The notes beneath the pieces were generated by a model. It was not told where the DNA came from. It worked only from the letters and a program-made list of their open reading frames with translations, and made no database searches. The position numbers were made by a program, and so were the translations under genes. From Draconibacterium sp. (GTDB lineage: Bacteria; Bacteroidota; Bacteroidia; Bacteroidales; Prolixibacteraceae), in assembly GCA_015493625.1 (NCBI GenBank), contig WGCT01000489.1:1-15877 (forward strand): 15,877 bases of DNA. The letters are read 5' to 3'. Below, piece by piece: positions 1 to 7,354 of this stretch. How positions within the stretch are numbered: position 1 is the stretch's first letter; each line of letters opens with the position of its first letter.

Positions 1-858
1 GAAATAAAAGATTACATCAAAAATATATTTTTGAAGAACGGACCTGACAAAGAAGATTATCTTCATTTTTTCGGGCTTGTTGATAAAATAAAAGCTGAGG
101 ATATTGATGGTTTTCGAAAGTTGATATCTCCAATTCTAAACCCAAATTCGCTCTTTGGTTTTTCTTATACAAAACCATTTGGATACAGTGGCGACTTTTT
201 TATTATCGAAAAAATATATCAGCATTATGTAAATCCTGATATTCGATATAAAAAATGGGACATCTTCCTTCATTCTGCCCCGGCTGTTATTGCTGTTGTA
301 AATCGTAAAACTTTAGCAATAGACATTTTTGAAAAATTAGATAAGAAGGGCAAGGGGCTACAGCAAGATGTGATGATTTTAGGCAGCGGACCGGCAACTG
401 AAACTTTTGAGTTTTTAGAAAAAAATCCCAACAGCTCGCTTGTTTTTGATATGTTAGACATGGATAAAAGAGCCATTGATTACGCAAAAAGCAAAAACCG
501 GAAATACCTCGACAGAATGACATTTCATAACCGTAATGTTATTCGGTTTGACCCTGAAAAAAAATACGACTTAATTTGGAGTGCCGGGTTATTCGACTAT
601 TTCAAAGCGAAACATTTCGTTTTCTTAATTAAAAAATACTATGAATATTTAAATGAAAGTGGCGAAATGATTATTGGTAATTTTAATACGGTAAATCCTT
701 CAAGACGTGCTATGGAGATTTTAGGTGACTGGTTTCTTTATCACCGGTCGGAAGATGAGCTAAAACATTATGCACTTCAGGCAGGAGTTGAAGAATCGAA
801 AATTGATGTACTAAGAGAGCCCCTCGGAATTAACCTGTTTTTGCGAGTTAGAAAATAG
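1..858 (+). CDS. SAM-dependent methyltransferase, EF 3-hydroxypalmitate methyl ester synthase-like (5'-partial)
   Basis: Class I SAM-dependent methyltransferase, open from the first base of the window, so its start is probably upstream; 285 residues are visible. A TTG at 31 is possible but unconvincing because the frame continues before it. The segment KPFGYSGDFFIIEKIYQ (nt about 172-222) is, from memory, characteristic of proteins annotated as extracellular factor 3-hydroxypalmitic acid methyl ester biosynthesis (PhcB-like) proteins, where it precedes the Rossmann domain. Motif I is VMILGSGPATETFEFL (nt about 373-420), followed by an acidic strand end (DMLDMDKRAIDYA) and the motif IV-like DLIWSAGLFDYF. 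No cyclic-nucleotide domain is visible, but the missing N-terminus could hold more. The acceptor substrate cannot be read from sequence; a 3-hydroxy fatty acid is only the family suggestion. Methyltransferase fold is confident, subfamily moderate. Confidence 0.8.
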   Translation, partial: EIKDYIKNIFLKNGPDKEDYLHFFGLVDKIKAEDIDGFRKLISPILNPNSLFGFSYTKPFGYSGDFFIIEKIYQHYVNPDIRYKKWDIFLHSAPAVIAVVNRKTLAIDIFEKLDKKGKGLQQDVMILGSGPATETFEFLEKNPNSSLVFDMLDMDKRAIDYAKSKNRKYLDRMTFHNRNVIRFDPEKKYDLIWSAGLFDYFKAKHFVFLIKKYYEYLNESGEMIIGNFNTVNPSRRAMEILGDWFLYHRSEDELKHYALQAGVEESKIDVLREPLGINLFLRVRK

Positions 859-974
859 ATATTTATTTTGATATGAAACGAGCATGGTCAACAAAACACA
901 AAAGCTTATGTTTAAATTGTGCATGCAAGTTCCATGGGGTAAGAATTACATTATTTTAATTTAATTATATTCAA

Positions 975-1589
975 GTGAAAATTATTTGTATTGGACTAAA
1001 TTACGTTGCCCACATTGAGGAGATGAAAAACAATGTGCCCGACGAACCGGTTTTTTTTATGAAACCCGACACCGCTCTGTTGCGTAACAACGACCCGTTT
1101 TACATTCCCAACTGGACAGAAAGCGTGCATCACGAAATTGAACTGGTGCTAAAAATTAGCCGCATTGGAAAAAATATTGAGAGAAAATTTGCTCACCGCT
1201 ATTACGACGAAATTGGGCTGGGCGTTGATTTTACTGCGCGCGATATTCAGGCAAAATTAAAAGCTAAAGGACTGCCTTGGGAAAAAGCAAAAGCATTCGA
1301 CAAGGCAGCAGTTTTAAGCAACACTTTTGTGCCAAAATTGGAATTTAAAGATCTGAAATCGATAAATTTCAATCTTAACATTAATGGCAAAACGGTTCAA
1401 AAAGGAAACTCCGGTTTTATGATTTTCAATTTCGATGCAATTATTGAAAACGTTTCGAAATATGTAACACTAAAAATTGGCGACCTTATTTATACCGGTA
1501 CTCCTGCCGGAGTTGGAGCTGTAAAAATTGGCGACCACCTCGAAGGATTTCTCGAAAACAAAAAAATGTTCGACTTTGAAGTAAAATAA
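975..1589 (+). CDS. Fumarylacetoacetate hydrolase (FAH) family protein, acylpyruvase/FAHD1-like
   Basis: A 204-residue single-domain FAH-fold enzyme; family members hydrolyse acylpyruvates or decarboxylate/isomerise related beta-keto diacids. The start is GTG at 975, giving MKIICIGLNY, the usual N-terminus for this short subfamily. Metal ligands appear as E54 and E56 in HHEIELVL and D85 in GVDFTARDIQ; K104-K110 (EKAKAFDK) matches the W-x-xAKgFD segment of FAHD1 and YcgM. QKGNSGFMIF (142-151) and DLIYTGTPAGVG (170-181) are classical family signatures. The length equals the minimal catalytic core, without the N-terminal SH3-like domain of true fumarylacetoacetase. No aromatic degradation genes lie nearby, so a general metabolite-repair role (oxaloacetate or acylpyruvate removal) is more likely; that is inference. 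The preceding 116 bp hold no clear promoter. Confidence 0.88.
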   Translation: MKIICIGLNYVAHIEEMKNNVPDEPVFFMKPDTALLRNNDPFYIPNWTESVHHEIELVLKISRIGKNIERKFAHRYYDEIGLGVDFTARDIQAKLKAKGLPWEKAKAFDKAAVLSNTFVPKLEFKDLKSINFNLNINGKTVQKGNSGFMIFNFDAIIENVSKYVTLKIGDLIYTGTPAGVGAVKIGDHLEGFLENKKMFDFEVK

Positions 1590-1600
1590 AAACGAATAGC

Positions 1601-1650
1601 AATTCAGGGGAAAGGTATGGAACCCCGAGGCAAAGCCCCGAGGAATTCTT
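1601..1650 (+). repeat. Imperfect GC-rich hairpin element with duplicated CCCCGAGG
   Basis: Between the FAH and thioesterase genes, CCCCGAGG occurs twice as a direct repeat (1623-1630 and 1636-1643) separated by CAAAG. AATTC at 1601 can pair with GAATT at 1643-1647, and GGGG at 1607-1610 with CCCC at 1636-1639, giving an imperfect stem. It stands out as GC-rich in AT-rich intergenic DNA and may be a dispersed repeat or an RNA hairpin in the transcript. It has no T-tract, so it is not a standard terminator. Confidence 0.35.
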
Positions 1651-1678
1651 TAAATTAAAACGAACGCAGCATATATTT

Positions 1679-2101
1679 ATGTCAGACTTTCATTTCGAAT
1701 TAGAACTTCAGGTTCGCGATTACGAATGCGATATTCAAGGAATTGTAAACAATGCCGTTTATCAGAATTATCTGGAACACTGCCGGCATCAATTTCTAAA
1801 TGCGGTGGGTTTAGATTTTGCCCGGCTCCACAACGATGGAATTGATGCGGTGGTAATAAAAGCCGAACTCGAATACAAATTTCCACTCAGGCCGGGCGAC
1901 ACATTTATAATTCAACTAAAAATAAAACGACACGGGCCATTAAGAGTTATTTTCGACCAGCAAATTTTACGAAAAACCGATAACAAATTAATGGTAAAGG
2001 CCCGAATTACAACTGTTCTCACAAAAAATAAACGCCCCATTTCGGCAGACTTTCTTGTTGAATATTTTAACCGGGCAGGAATAGTTGTTGAGGAGATTTA
2101 A
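1679..2101 (+). CDS. Acyl-CoA thioesterase, hotdog fold (4-hydroxybenzoyl-CoA thioesterase/YbgC-like)
   Basis: A 140-residue cytoplasmic hotdog-fold thioesterase expected to hydrolyse acyl-CoA or acyl-ACP. The N-terminal segment QVRDYECDIQGIVNNAVYQ (11-29) aligns with the YbgC/FadM/4HBT active-site motif, in which the Asp (D18 here) followed by Gly-x-Val and Asn/His is catalytic; the long helix YQNYLEHCRHQFL follows. The remaining antiparallel sheet (ELEYKFPLRPGD, RVIFDQQILR) fits the single-domain family and its usual 130-150 residues. ATG at 1679 is the natural start. Gene order FAH then thioesterase on one strand with an 89-bp gap suggests possible co-transcription, but the GC-rich hairpin element lies between them. 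The physiological acyl substrate cannot be told. It ends 58 bp before a convergent gene; no clear terminator is visible between them. Confidence 0.88.
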   Translation: MSDFHFELELQVRDYECDIQGIVNNAVYQNYLEHCRHQFLNAVGLDFARLHNDGIDAVVIKAELEYKFPLRPGDTFIIQLKIKRHGPLRVIFDQQILRKTDNKLMVKARITTVLTKNKRPISADFLVEYFNRAGIVVEEI

Positions 2102-2159
2102 TACCAAATTAACCTTATAGTGCCGTATTAAATCTAATTCTTTTGCACAATCTGTTTTT

Positions 2160-2948
2160 CTATTTTACAAGTTTTAAAACCGTTAGCAGGGCGCAGTGAT
2201 CCGAAGCAATTTTGTCGCAAATTACTCTGTTTTCAATCACTTTCCATCTATTTTCCGGTCGGTACATAATGTAATCTATTTTCCGGTCAGGGTTATCCGA
2301 AGGGAAAGTAAACTCAGGATTGTTGCTAAAACCATCGGTCCAAACTGTTTTTAAAATTTCTATGGGCATGCTTGATGGAGTGGCATTTAAATCGCCTGCC
2401 AACAGTGTTGGATATTTTACTTTCGTAAAAACTTCATTTATTTTTTTCACCTGAATAATTCTGTCGGGATTATTTTTCTGATGTTCGAGATGAGTGCCGA
2501 TAAAACAGATTGTATCGCCCGATTCCATTTCAACAAAAACCTGCAATGCAGTACGTGCTTCATTCTCGGGCGAATGTGGGAGCGGCACATTTTGGCTGGC
2601 AATAATTGGCCTTTTCGACAAAATGGCTTCTCCATAACCACCTCCGTCATACGGCATTGCAATTCCAAACAGTGAAGCCATTTTTGTTCGCCAACCCAAC
2701 TCGGTTGCCAAATCGTATTGATGTGCCCGGTTGGTTTTAAAATCAACCTCTTGCATAGCTACCAAATCGGGGTCTACCGCTTTAATTACCGATGCTATTC
2801 GGTCTAAATCGAAGTTACCCTGCATGGTTTCACCATGGTAAATATTAAATGTTAATACCTTAATTGTTGTCGAGCCGGAAATCTCTTGTGCACGAATTAC
2901 TGCTCCGGCCAAAAGGAAGAAAACGAACAATAAACTAATCTTTTTCAT
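2160..2948 (-). CDS. Exported endonuclease/exonuclease/phosphatase (EEP) family hydrolase
   Basis: A 262-residue protein of the DNase I-like EEP superfamily, which cleaves phosphodiester bonds in nucleic acids, phosphoinositides or sphingomyelin. A cleavable signal peptide is clear (MKKISLLFVFFLLAGAVIRA, 1-20), so it acts in the periplasm or outside. Family motifs in order: LTFNIYHGE (N35), VAMQEVD with metal-binding E67, the GEAILSKRPI strand (106-114), GTHLEH with H153, GDLNATP with D186 and N188, and the terminal SDH motif D250-H251. All expected catalytic residues are present, so it should be active. Many Bacteroidota secrete such proteins; specificity cannot be assigned. It is transcribed towards the thioesterase gene. 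A 174-bp gap separates it from the DUF4252 gene upstream, and a -7-like element there suggests its own promoter. Confidence 0.88.
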   Translation of the reverse strand: MKKISLLFVFFLLAGAVIRAQEISGSTTIKVLTFNIYHGETMQGNFDLDRIASVIKAVDPDLVAMQEVDFKTNRAHQYDLATELGWRTKMASLFGIAMPYDGGGYGEAILSKRPIIASQNVPLPHSPENEARTALQVFVEMESGDTICFIGTHLEHQKNNPDRIIQVKKINEVFTKVKYPTLLAGDLNATPSSMPIEILKTVWTDGFSNNPEFTFPSDNPDRKIDYIMYRPENRWKVIENRVICDKIASDHCALLTVLKLVK

Positions 2949-3065
2949 ATTGCGTTGTTGTTTTTCATACTGAAAATTGTTAAAGAACCTGTTTCACGCT
3001 AAATGCGAATTCCGAAAGAAATAGATTTCAACTTTAACGTTAAGATACCTCTCAATTCTCGGTTA

Positions 3066-3073
3066 CAAACTTA
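3066..3073 (-). promoter_or_regulatory. Putative Bacteroidota -7 promoter element for the EEP gene
   Basis: On the minus strand this reads TAAGTTTG, an exact match to the Bacteroidota primary sigma -7 consensus TAnnTTTG. It lies about 120 bp upstream of the EEP start codon. No TTTG is found at the proper -33 spacing (the nearest is 27 bp away), so confidence is limited. Confidence 0.4.
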
Positions 3074-3122
3074 TTATTTTATTTCCTTTTTTTTTGATGG
3101 CAAATGTCAAATGCAACTTATT

Positions 3123-3614
3123 TTACATATCGAATGCACTACCGGCAATATTCATTACCTGCTCAAACTCGCTAATCGATTTTAGGTCGATTGTACCGGT
3201 TATATAAATTATTGCCGAACTTTGAACCAGAAGATATTCATTCCCTGCTTTACTTTTCTTTTGGTAAAACGATATTTTTCTCGTTGAGGTTTCCGAGGTC
3301 ATTAATCGCGAAAACCCTTTTAAATTTGTATTCTGCATAAAAAGTTTATAAATATCGGGAGTGCCGTTGTCGTGCCTGTTATACGTGCGAACCATTTTCA
3401 TCCCGGTTAGTTTTCTCATATAATCTTTAAATTCAGCCTCGGTCTCTTTTGTCTCCGAAAGCATTTTAAACATCTCTCCTGTTACATCAAAATACGAAAT
3501 ATTTTTTTGCGCTTTCAGTAACTCGAAAGTACTGTCGATTGTTTGTTCTCCATTTTGAGCAAAACCTGTTGCGCTGATAATTAGCAGAACTAGTACTATT
3601 AATTTTGTTTTCAT
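3123..3614 (-). CDS. DUF4252 domain-containing exported protein
   Basis: A 163-residue protein with a signal peptide (MKTKLIVLVLLIISATGFA, cleavage likely after A19). The rest matches what I recall of DUF4252: a short alpha/beta protein with a middle segment mentioning the phase 'MRKLTGMKMVRTY', the strand YLLVQSSAIIYITG and a terminal helix ISEFEQVMNIAG. Its function is unknown. DUF4252 genes are commonly found behind ECF sigma factors in Bacteroidota, as here: its ATG overlaps the stop of the upstream membrane-protein gene as ATGA, implying translational coupling. A role as an envelope-located output or sensor of the sigma system is inference. No lipobox is seen, so it should be periplasmic. 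Confidence 0.8.
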   Translation of the reverse strand: MKTKLIVLVLLIISATGFAQNGEQTIDSTFELLKAQKNISYFDVTGEMFKMLSETKETEAEFKDYMRKLTGMKMVRTYNRHDNGTPDIYKLFMQNTNLKGFSRLMTSETSTRKISFYQKKSKAGNEYLLVQSSAIIYITGTIDLKSISEFEQVMNIAGSAFDM

Positions 3615-4105
3615 AATTCATTAATTTTAAAATTCTTTATTGGATTATTAAATTCTATACTATAATTCTTATAGTCGGCAAAAGGTTGAAAAGCGGTTGT
3701 CGCCTCATCGAAATTCTTTAATGTTTTATTGAGCTCTTCCGAAAAAAGGAGCAACACTTGTATTACCTCTTTCTGGGTTTCGGCAATTTTAACGGGTTGC
3801 GTGTGCTGTTTTCGAATTGTGCTGAAATAGAAAAAAAGTGAAAAAAATCCAATTAATGCCACTACTGTTGCAGCATACGAAAAAGTCCGCTTAAAACTAT
3901 TAGAGCGTTCCTTCTTTTGCTGAAATGCAGTTTTCTCAAACAGATTAAAATTAGGAATTTCCTCTTCGCTGTTTTTCGAAATAACTTTCCGGTAAGTATC
4001 AATAAATTCCTCGTCCATACTGTTTTCTAAATTGCCAGCTTCAATTTCGTCAACCGATAGTTTTCCTTCGAGAAACTCCTCTGCTATTTTTATTTTTTTA
4101 GCCAT
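3611..4105 (-). CDS. Single-pass membrane protein, probable anti-sigma factor
   Basis: A 164-residue protein with an acidic cytoplasmic N-terminal half (1-70), one transmembrane helix (about 75-95, FSYAATVVALIGFFSLFFYF) and a short external tail. I do not recognise a named domain. The N-terminus (EEFLEGKLSVDEIEAGNLE) resembles the start of membrane anti-sigma factors, and its place directly after an ECF sigma gene makes that the best guess. The start codon lies 8 bp inside the sigma gene's 3' end and is preceded by AGGAGG at 9-bp spacing, an unusually good Shine-Dalgarno for this phylum. The stop overlaps the DUF4252 start. No zinc-binding HxxxCxxC motif is visible, so if it is an anti-sigma it is not of the ZAS type. 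Confidence 0.7.
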   Translation of the reverse strand: MAKKIKIAEEFLEGKLSVDEIEAGNLENSMDEEFIDTYRKVISKNSEEEIPNFNLFEKTAFQQKKERSNSFKRTFSYAATVVALIGFFSLFFYFSTIRKQHTQPVKIAETQKEVIQVLLLFSEELNKTLKNFDEATTAFQPFADYKNYSIEFNNPIKNFKINEL

Positions 4106-4592
4106 TACTTATCTCCTCCTTAAATTTTTCGTACAACCTTTTTCTTCCTCGCGAAACATTCACTCGTGCAGCATTTACACTAATTTCCAATATTGCGCTT
4201 ACCTCTTCATATTCGTATCCTTGAAAATCTTTTAACTCGATTGTCATTCGTTGCTGAACCGGTAATTGCTTTAAAAAAAGTTGCATTCTTTCAATTAAAT
4301 CTTTGTTTTCAAACTCTTCGGGTGCAATATTGCCGGTAGATGTAAACTCTTTATAGTTCTGAAAATTTCTCTTTTTACGAAGCAAGTCGAGTGCATAATT
4401 TTTAATCGAATTCATACAGTAACTCTCGAAATTCTCATCGCTATTCAGCAATTCTCTTTTCTTCCACATTCTCAAAACAACTTCCTGAACTGCATCTTGT
4501 GCATCTTCTTTCTGCTTTAAAATGCTTAACGCAAACCGATAAAGTTTCTTTTTATACTGAAGAATTTGTTTTTCGAAATCTGAATCTGTCAT
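4098..4592 (-). CDS. RNA polymerase sigma-70 factor, ECF subfamily
   Basis: A 164-residue ECF sigma factor with only regions 2 and 4. Region 2 spans about residues 10-80: KKLYRFALSILKQKEDAQDAVQEVVLRMWKK holds the core-binding 2.1/2.2 helices, in two parts, and SYCMNSIKNYALDLLRKK is the 2.3/2.4 promoter-melting and -10 recognition helix. Region 4 spans about 105-160, with LPVQQRMTIELKDFQGYEYE followed by the helix-turn-helix ISVNAARVNVSRGRKRLYE that reads the -35. Length and layout are normal for the subfamily. It heads an operon with the membrane protein and DUF4252 genes, so it is probably held inactive at the membrane until an envelope signal. It is transcribed divergently from typA across a 197-bp AT-rich gap. 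I see no TAnnTTTG on its strand there, so it may use an autoregulated promoter. Confidence 0.92.
   Translation of the reverse strand: MTDSDFEKQILQYKKKLYRFALSILKQKEDAQDAVQEVVLRMWKKRELLNSDENFESYCMNSIKNYALDLLRKKRNFQNYKEFTSTGNIAPEEFENKDLIERMQLFLKQLPVQQRMTIELKDFQGYEYEEVSAILEISVNAARVNVSRGRKRLYEKFKEEISNG
4115..4120 (-). promoter_or_regulatory. Strong Shine-Dalgarno for the membrane-protein gene
   Basis: The minus strand reads AGGAGG, nine bases before the ATG at 4105, inside the sigma factor's last codons. Most genes in this window have no recognisable Shine-Dalgarno, so this supports the chosen start and suggests boosted translation of the putative anti-sigma factor. Confidence 0.6.
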
Positions 4593-4762
4593 TCAATATT
4601 ATAATTTGCTTTTTTTATAGTACGAACAAAACCGAATTTCATTACACAATATAATATACTCAAACCAAATAAATATAATTCGATTTGAAATTACTGATAT
4701 TAAGTTTAGTACACATTTTAACTTATTAACCGGTAATCTGAAATAAGCCAATATAACTTTCG

Positions 4763-4770
4763 TAATTTTG
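4763..4770 (+). promoter_or_regulatory. Putative -7 promoter element for typA
   Basis: TAATTTTG matches TAnnTTTG exactly and is followed by CACC, a common initiation context in Bacteroidota. It is 19 bp upstream of the typA ATG, giving a leader of about 10-15 nt. A good -33 TTG at standard spacing is not visible. Confidence 0.55.
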
Positions 4771-4789
4771 CACCCCAATAAAAAATAGA

Positions 4790-6598
4790 ATGGAAGAAAT
4801 TAGAAATATTGCAATTATTGCACACGTCGACCATGGCAAAACTACACTGGTAGACAGGATGTTACATCAGGCAAACCTTTTTAGAGAGAATCAGGAAGTT
4901 CAAGATTTGTTTCTCGACAGTAACGACTTGGAGCGCGAACGGGGAATTACAATTCTTTCGAAAAATGTTTCAGTTCATTACAAAGACACAAAAATTAATA
5001 TTATCGATACTCCCGGGCACTCCGACTTTGGAGGCGAAGTAGAGCGCGTTTTAAACATGGCAAACGGCGTTTTATTAATTGTTGATGCTTTTGAAGGCCC
5101 CATGCCACAAACTCGTTTTGTATTACAAAAAGCTGTTGAGCTGGGACTAAAACCCATTGTAGTTGTAAACAAAGTAGATAAGCCAAATTGCACACCCGAT
5201 ATTGCTCAGGAAAAAGTTTTCGAATTAATGTTCAGCCTCGATGCTACCGAAGAACAGTTAGACTTTCCCACTGTTTTCGGGTCGGCAAAAGCCGGATGGA
5301 TGGGAGAAGACTGGAACAAACCCACCGACGATATTACCTATTTGCTCGACTCGATTATTGAACATATTCCAAAAGCAGAACCCATTGATGGAACGGTACA
5401 AATGCGAATTACTTCGCTCGATTATTCATCGTATACCGGAAGAATTGCAGTGGGAAAAGTTACCCGCGGCGAATTAATTCCCGGTTCGCAGGTTTCGTTG
5501 GTAAAACGCGATGGAACCATTGTTAAATCGGTAGCAAAAGAGGTTTATCTTTTTGAAGGCCTGGGAAAAGAGAAAACCAAAAAACCGGTTCCTTGTGGCG
5601 AAATTTGTGCCGTGCTTGGATTGGAAGGATTTGACATTGGCGATACAGTTGCCGACATTGAAGAGCCCGAAGGATTGGCACCAATAAATGTTGACGAACC
5701 AACAATGAGTATGCTCTTTGTTGCCAATAACTCGCCATTTTTCGGGAAAGATGGAAAGTATGTAACCTCTCGCCAATTGCGCGACCGCCTCTTTAAAGAG
5801 ACCGAGAAAAACCTTGCATTACGCGTAGAAGAGACCGACTCGGCAAATGCATTTTTGGTTTACGGGCGTGGTATTCTTCACCTTTCGGTTTTAGTTGAAA
5901 CAATGCGTCGCGAAGGTTTTGAAATACAACTCGGACAGCCGAAAGTTATTATTAAAGAGATCGACGGGAAAAAACACGAACCAATTGAGGCGTTAACCGT
6001 TCAGGTTCCCGAAGAATTCTCGGGAAAAGTAATTGAACTGGTAACCGCACGCAAAGGCGATATTTTAAATATTGAAGTTAGCGACGAACGTTCTCATTTA
6101 GAGTTTAATATTCCTGCTCGCGGATTAATTGGCCTGCGAAATCAAATGTTAACAGCTACCGAAGGAGAGGCAATTATGGCACACCGTTTTGCCGGTTACG
6201 AACCATGGAAAGGCGAATTGGGAGTGAAGAGAAACGGCGCATTAATATCGCTCGAAACAGGAACAGCAATTCCGTATTCAATCGATAAAATGCAAGACAG
6301 GGGTAAATTCTTTGTTAACCCCGGCGAGGAGATTTATGCCGGCCAGGTAATTGGTGAATATACTCGAATGGACGACTTAACCATTAACATTACACGAACA
6401 AAAAAAATGTCGAACATGCGTGCATCGGGTTCCGATGATAAAGTGAGCATTGCTCCGGCCATTAAATTTTCGTTGGAAGAGGCAATGGAATACATTCGGA
6501 ACAACGAGTACATTGAAGTAACTCCAAACCATATGCGAATTCGGAAAATTCTTTTAAACGAACACGATCGAAAAAGAGAAGCAAAATCAATCTCGTAA
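4790..6598 (+). CDS. typA: Translational GTPase TypA/BipA
   Basis: A 602-residue ribosome-binding GTPase of the EF-G/LepA superfamily, involved in 50S assembly and in growth under cold or stress. The G domain holds all motifs: G1 AHVDHGKTT (11-19), G2 RERGITI, G3 [15 protein letters not shown]4 NKVDKPNC and G5 GSAKAGW. It is followed by the EF-Tu-like domain II, EF-G-like domains III and V, and the TypA-specific C-terminal domain ([52 protein letters not shown]). Length matches the family (about 600). The ATG follows a near-consensus promoter by 19 bp, and a strong intrinsic terminator lies 23 bp after the stop, so it is probably monocistronic. Nothing looks broken or missing. Confidence 0.98.
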   Translation: MEEIRNIAIIAHVDHGKTTLVDRMLHQANLFRENQEVQDLFLDSNDLERERGITILSKNVSVHYKDTKINIIDTPGHSDFGGEVERVLNMANGVLLIVDAFEGPMPQTRFVLQKAVELGLKPIVVVNKVDKPNCTPDIAQEKVFELMFSLDATEEQLDFPTVFGSAKAGWMGEDWNKPTDDITYLLDSIIEHIPKAEPIDGTVQMRITSLDYSSYTGRIAVGKVTRGELIPGSQVSLVKRDGTIVKSVAKEVYLFEGLGKEKTKKPVPCGEICAVLGLEGFDIGDTVADIEEPEGLAPINVDEPTMSMLFVANNSPFFGKDGKYVTSRQLRDRLFKETEKNLALRVEETDSANAFLVYGRGILHLSVLVETMRREGFEIQLGQPKVIIKEIDGKKHEPIEALTVQVPEEFSGKVIELVTARKGDILNIEVSDERSHLEFNIPARGLIGLRNQMLTATEGEAIMAHRFAGYEPWKGELGVKRNGALISLETGTAIPYSIDKMQDRGKFFVNPGEEIYAGQVIGEYTRMDDLTINITRTKKMSNMRASGSDDKVSIAPAIKFSLEEAMEYIRNNEYIEVTPNHMRIRKILLNEHDRKREAKSIS

Positions 6599-6620
6599 TC
6601 GAGATGCAACAATATATTTT

Positions 6621-6653
6621 AAAGAGCTTTATTTTCATAAGGCTCTTTTTTTT
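6621..6653 (+). terminator. Intrinsic terminator after typA
   Basis: AAAGAGCTTTAT (6621-6632) pairs with ATAAGGCTCTTT (6637-6648) around a TTTC loop, a 12-bp stem with one G-T pair, followed by an unbroken T-tract to 6653. Confidence 0.9.
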
Positions 6654-6679
6654 ACTCAAACCAAATAGCTTTTCAGTTT

Positions 6680-6687
6680 TATATTTG
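6680..6687 (+). promoter_or_regulatory. Putative -7 promoter element for the lipoprotein/guanine deaminase pair
   Basis: TATATTTG is an exact match to TAnnTTTG, located between the typA terminator and the lipoprotein start 58 bp downstream. No clear -33 TTG is seen. Confidence 0.45.
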
Positions 6688-6744
6688 AAGTTGTTTACTG
6701 AAAAAAATAAAAGTTGTACATTTAAAAACTAAAAGTTACCGAAA

Positions 6745-7326
6745 ATGCAGATTTACCAAAAATATGTTCTTGGATTCTATTCGCTATTAATTCTTGTTTT
6801 AATGGCCGGTTGCGATAAACAGCAGACTGAAGAGTGGCCGGTTGATAAAACAAAATATGTTTTTATCGAACATTCAATTGTAACGCAAGGGCAGCTTATA
6901 AATACTCCTTACGATAATAATGGGCCGCATTTAGAATTTCCCACCTACACCTACAATACATCTACAAAAATTTTAAGCGGGTTAATTAATTTCGATATCT
7001 CAGAAAATTTAAAAGTTGTTTTCGGGAACAGTAAAAGTTTGACCGGTTTTGCCGGAAGCGGAACAGCGTCGGGGCTAACCGGATTAACACGGTTACCCTA
7101 TAAATACGAACAACTTGAAATCGCAAAAATTGATGCCAACGGAAATGCATATATAAACTACAAAGGAGATGCATTCACCTTAAAACCGGGTACCGACTGG
7201 AGTGACGTAACCGAGGAAATTGTTACGCAGCAACATGGCGACAGAACAGGAAAAGTAAACATGGTTACCACCGACAAAATTATATATCTGGGAATCTGGG
7301 AAAAATCGGATATTGTTGAGGAATAA
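6745..7326 (+). CDS. Small lipoprotein of unknown function
   Basis: A 193-residue protein with a type II signal peptide: hydrophobic stretch 9-20 and lipobox LMAGC with lipidated Cys23, so it should be membrane-anchored in the envelope. I do not recognise the mature domain. It appears rich in beta strands and polar residues, with a Gly/Ser/Thr-rich patch GFAGSGTASGLTGLTRLP (about 99-116) and a conserved-looking end IIYLGIWEKSD. The gene lies between the typA terminator and the guanine deaminase, whose start follows after 28 bp; the pair is probably one transcript. That linkage does not establish a shared function. Confidence 0.8.
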   Translation: MQIYQKYVLGFYSLLILVLMAGCDKQQTEEWPVDKTKYVFIEHSIVTQGQLINTPYDNNGPHLEFPTYTYNTSTKILSGLINFDISENLKVVFGNSKSLTGFAGSGTASGLTGLTRLPYKYEQLEIAKIDANGNAYINYKGDAFTLKPGTDWSDVTEEIVTQQHGDRTGKVNMVTTDKIIYLGIWEKSDIVEE

Positions 7327-7354
7327 ATCTTTTTCAACAAAAATCAATAACGAT

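Noticed and set aside
31..33. TTG as the methyltransferase start
   Set aside because: The frame is open to base 1 with no start needed, so the gene is more likely cut by the window edge.
3003..3185. Plus-strand frame of 60 codons
   Set aside because: It overlaps the DUF4252 3' end antisense and covers the EEP promoter region; composition looks non-coding.
7313..7354. ATG start for guanine deaminase at 7313
   Set aside because: It lies inside the lipoprotein gene and adds residues with no family match; ATG 7355 gives the expected N-terminus.
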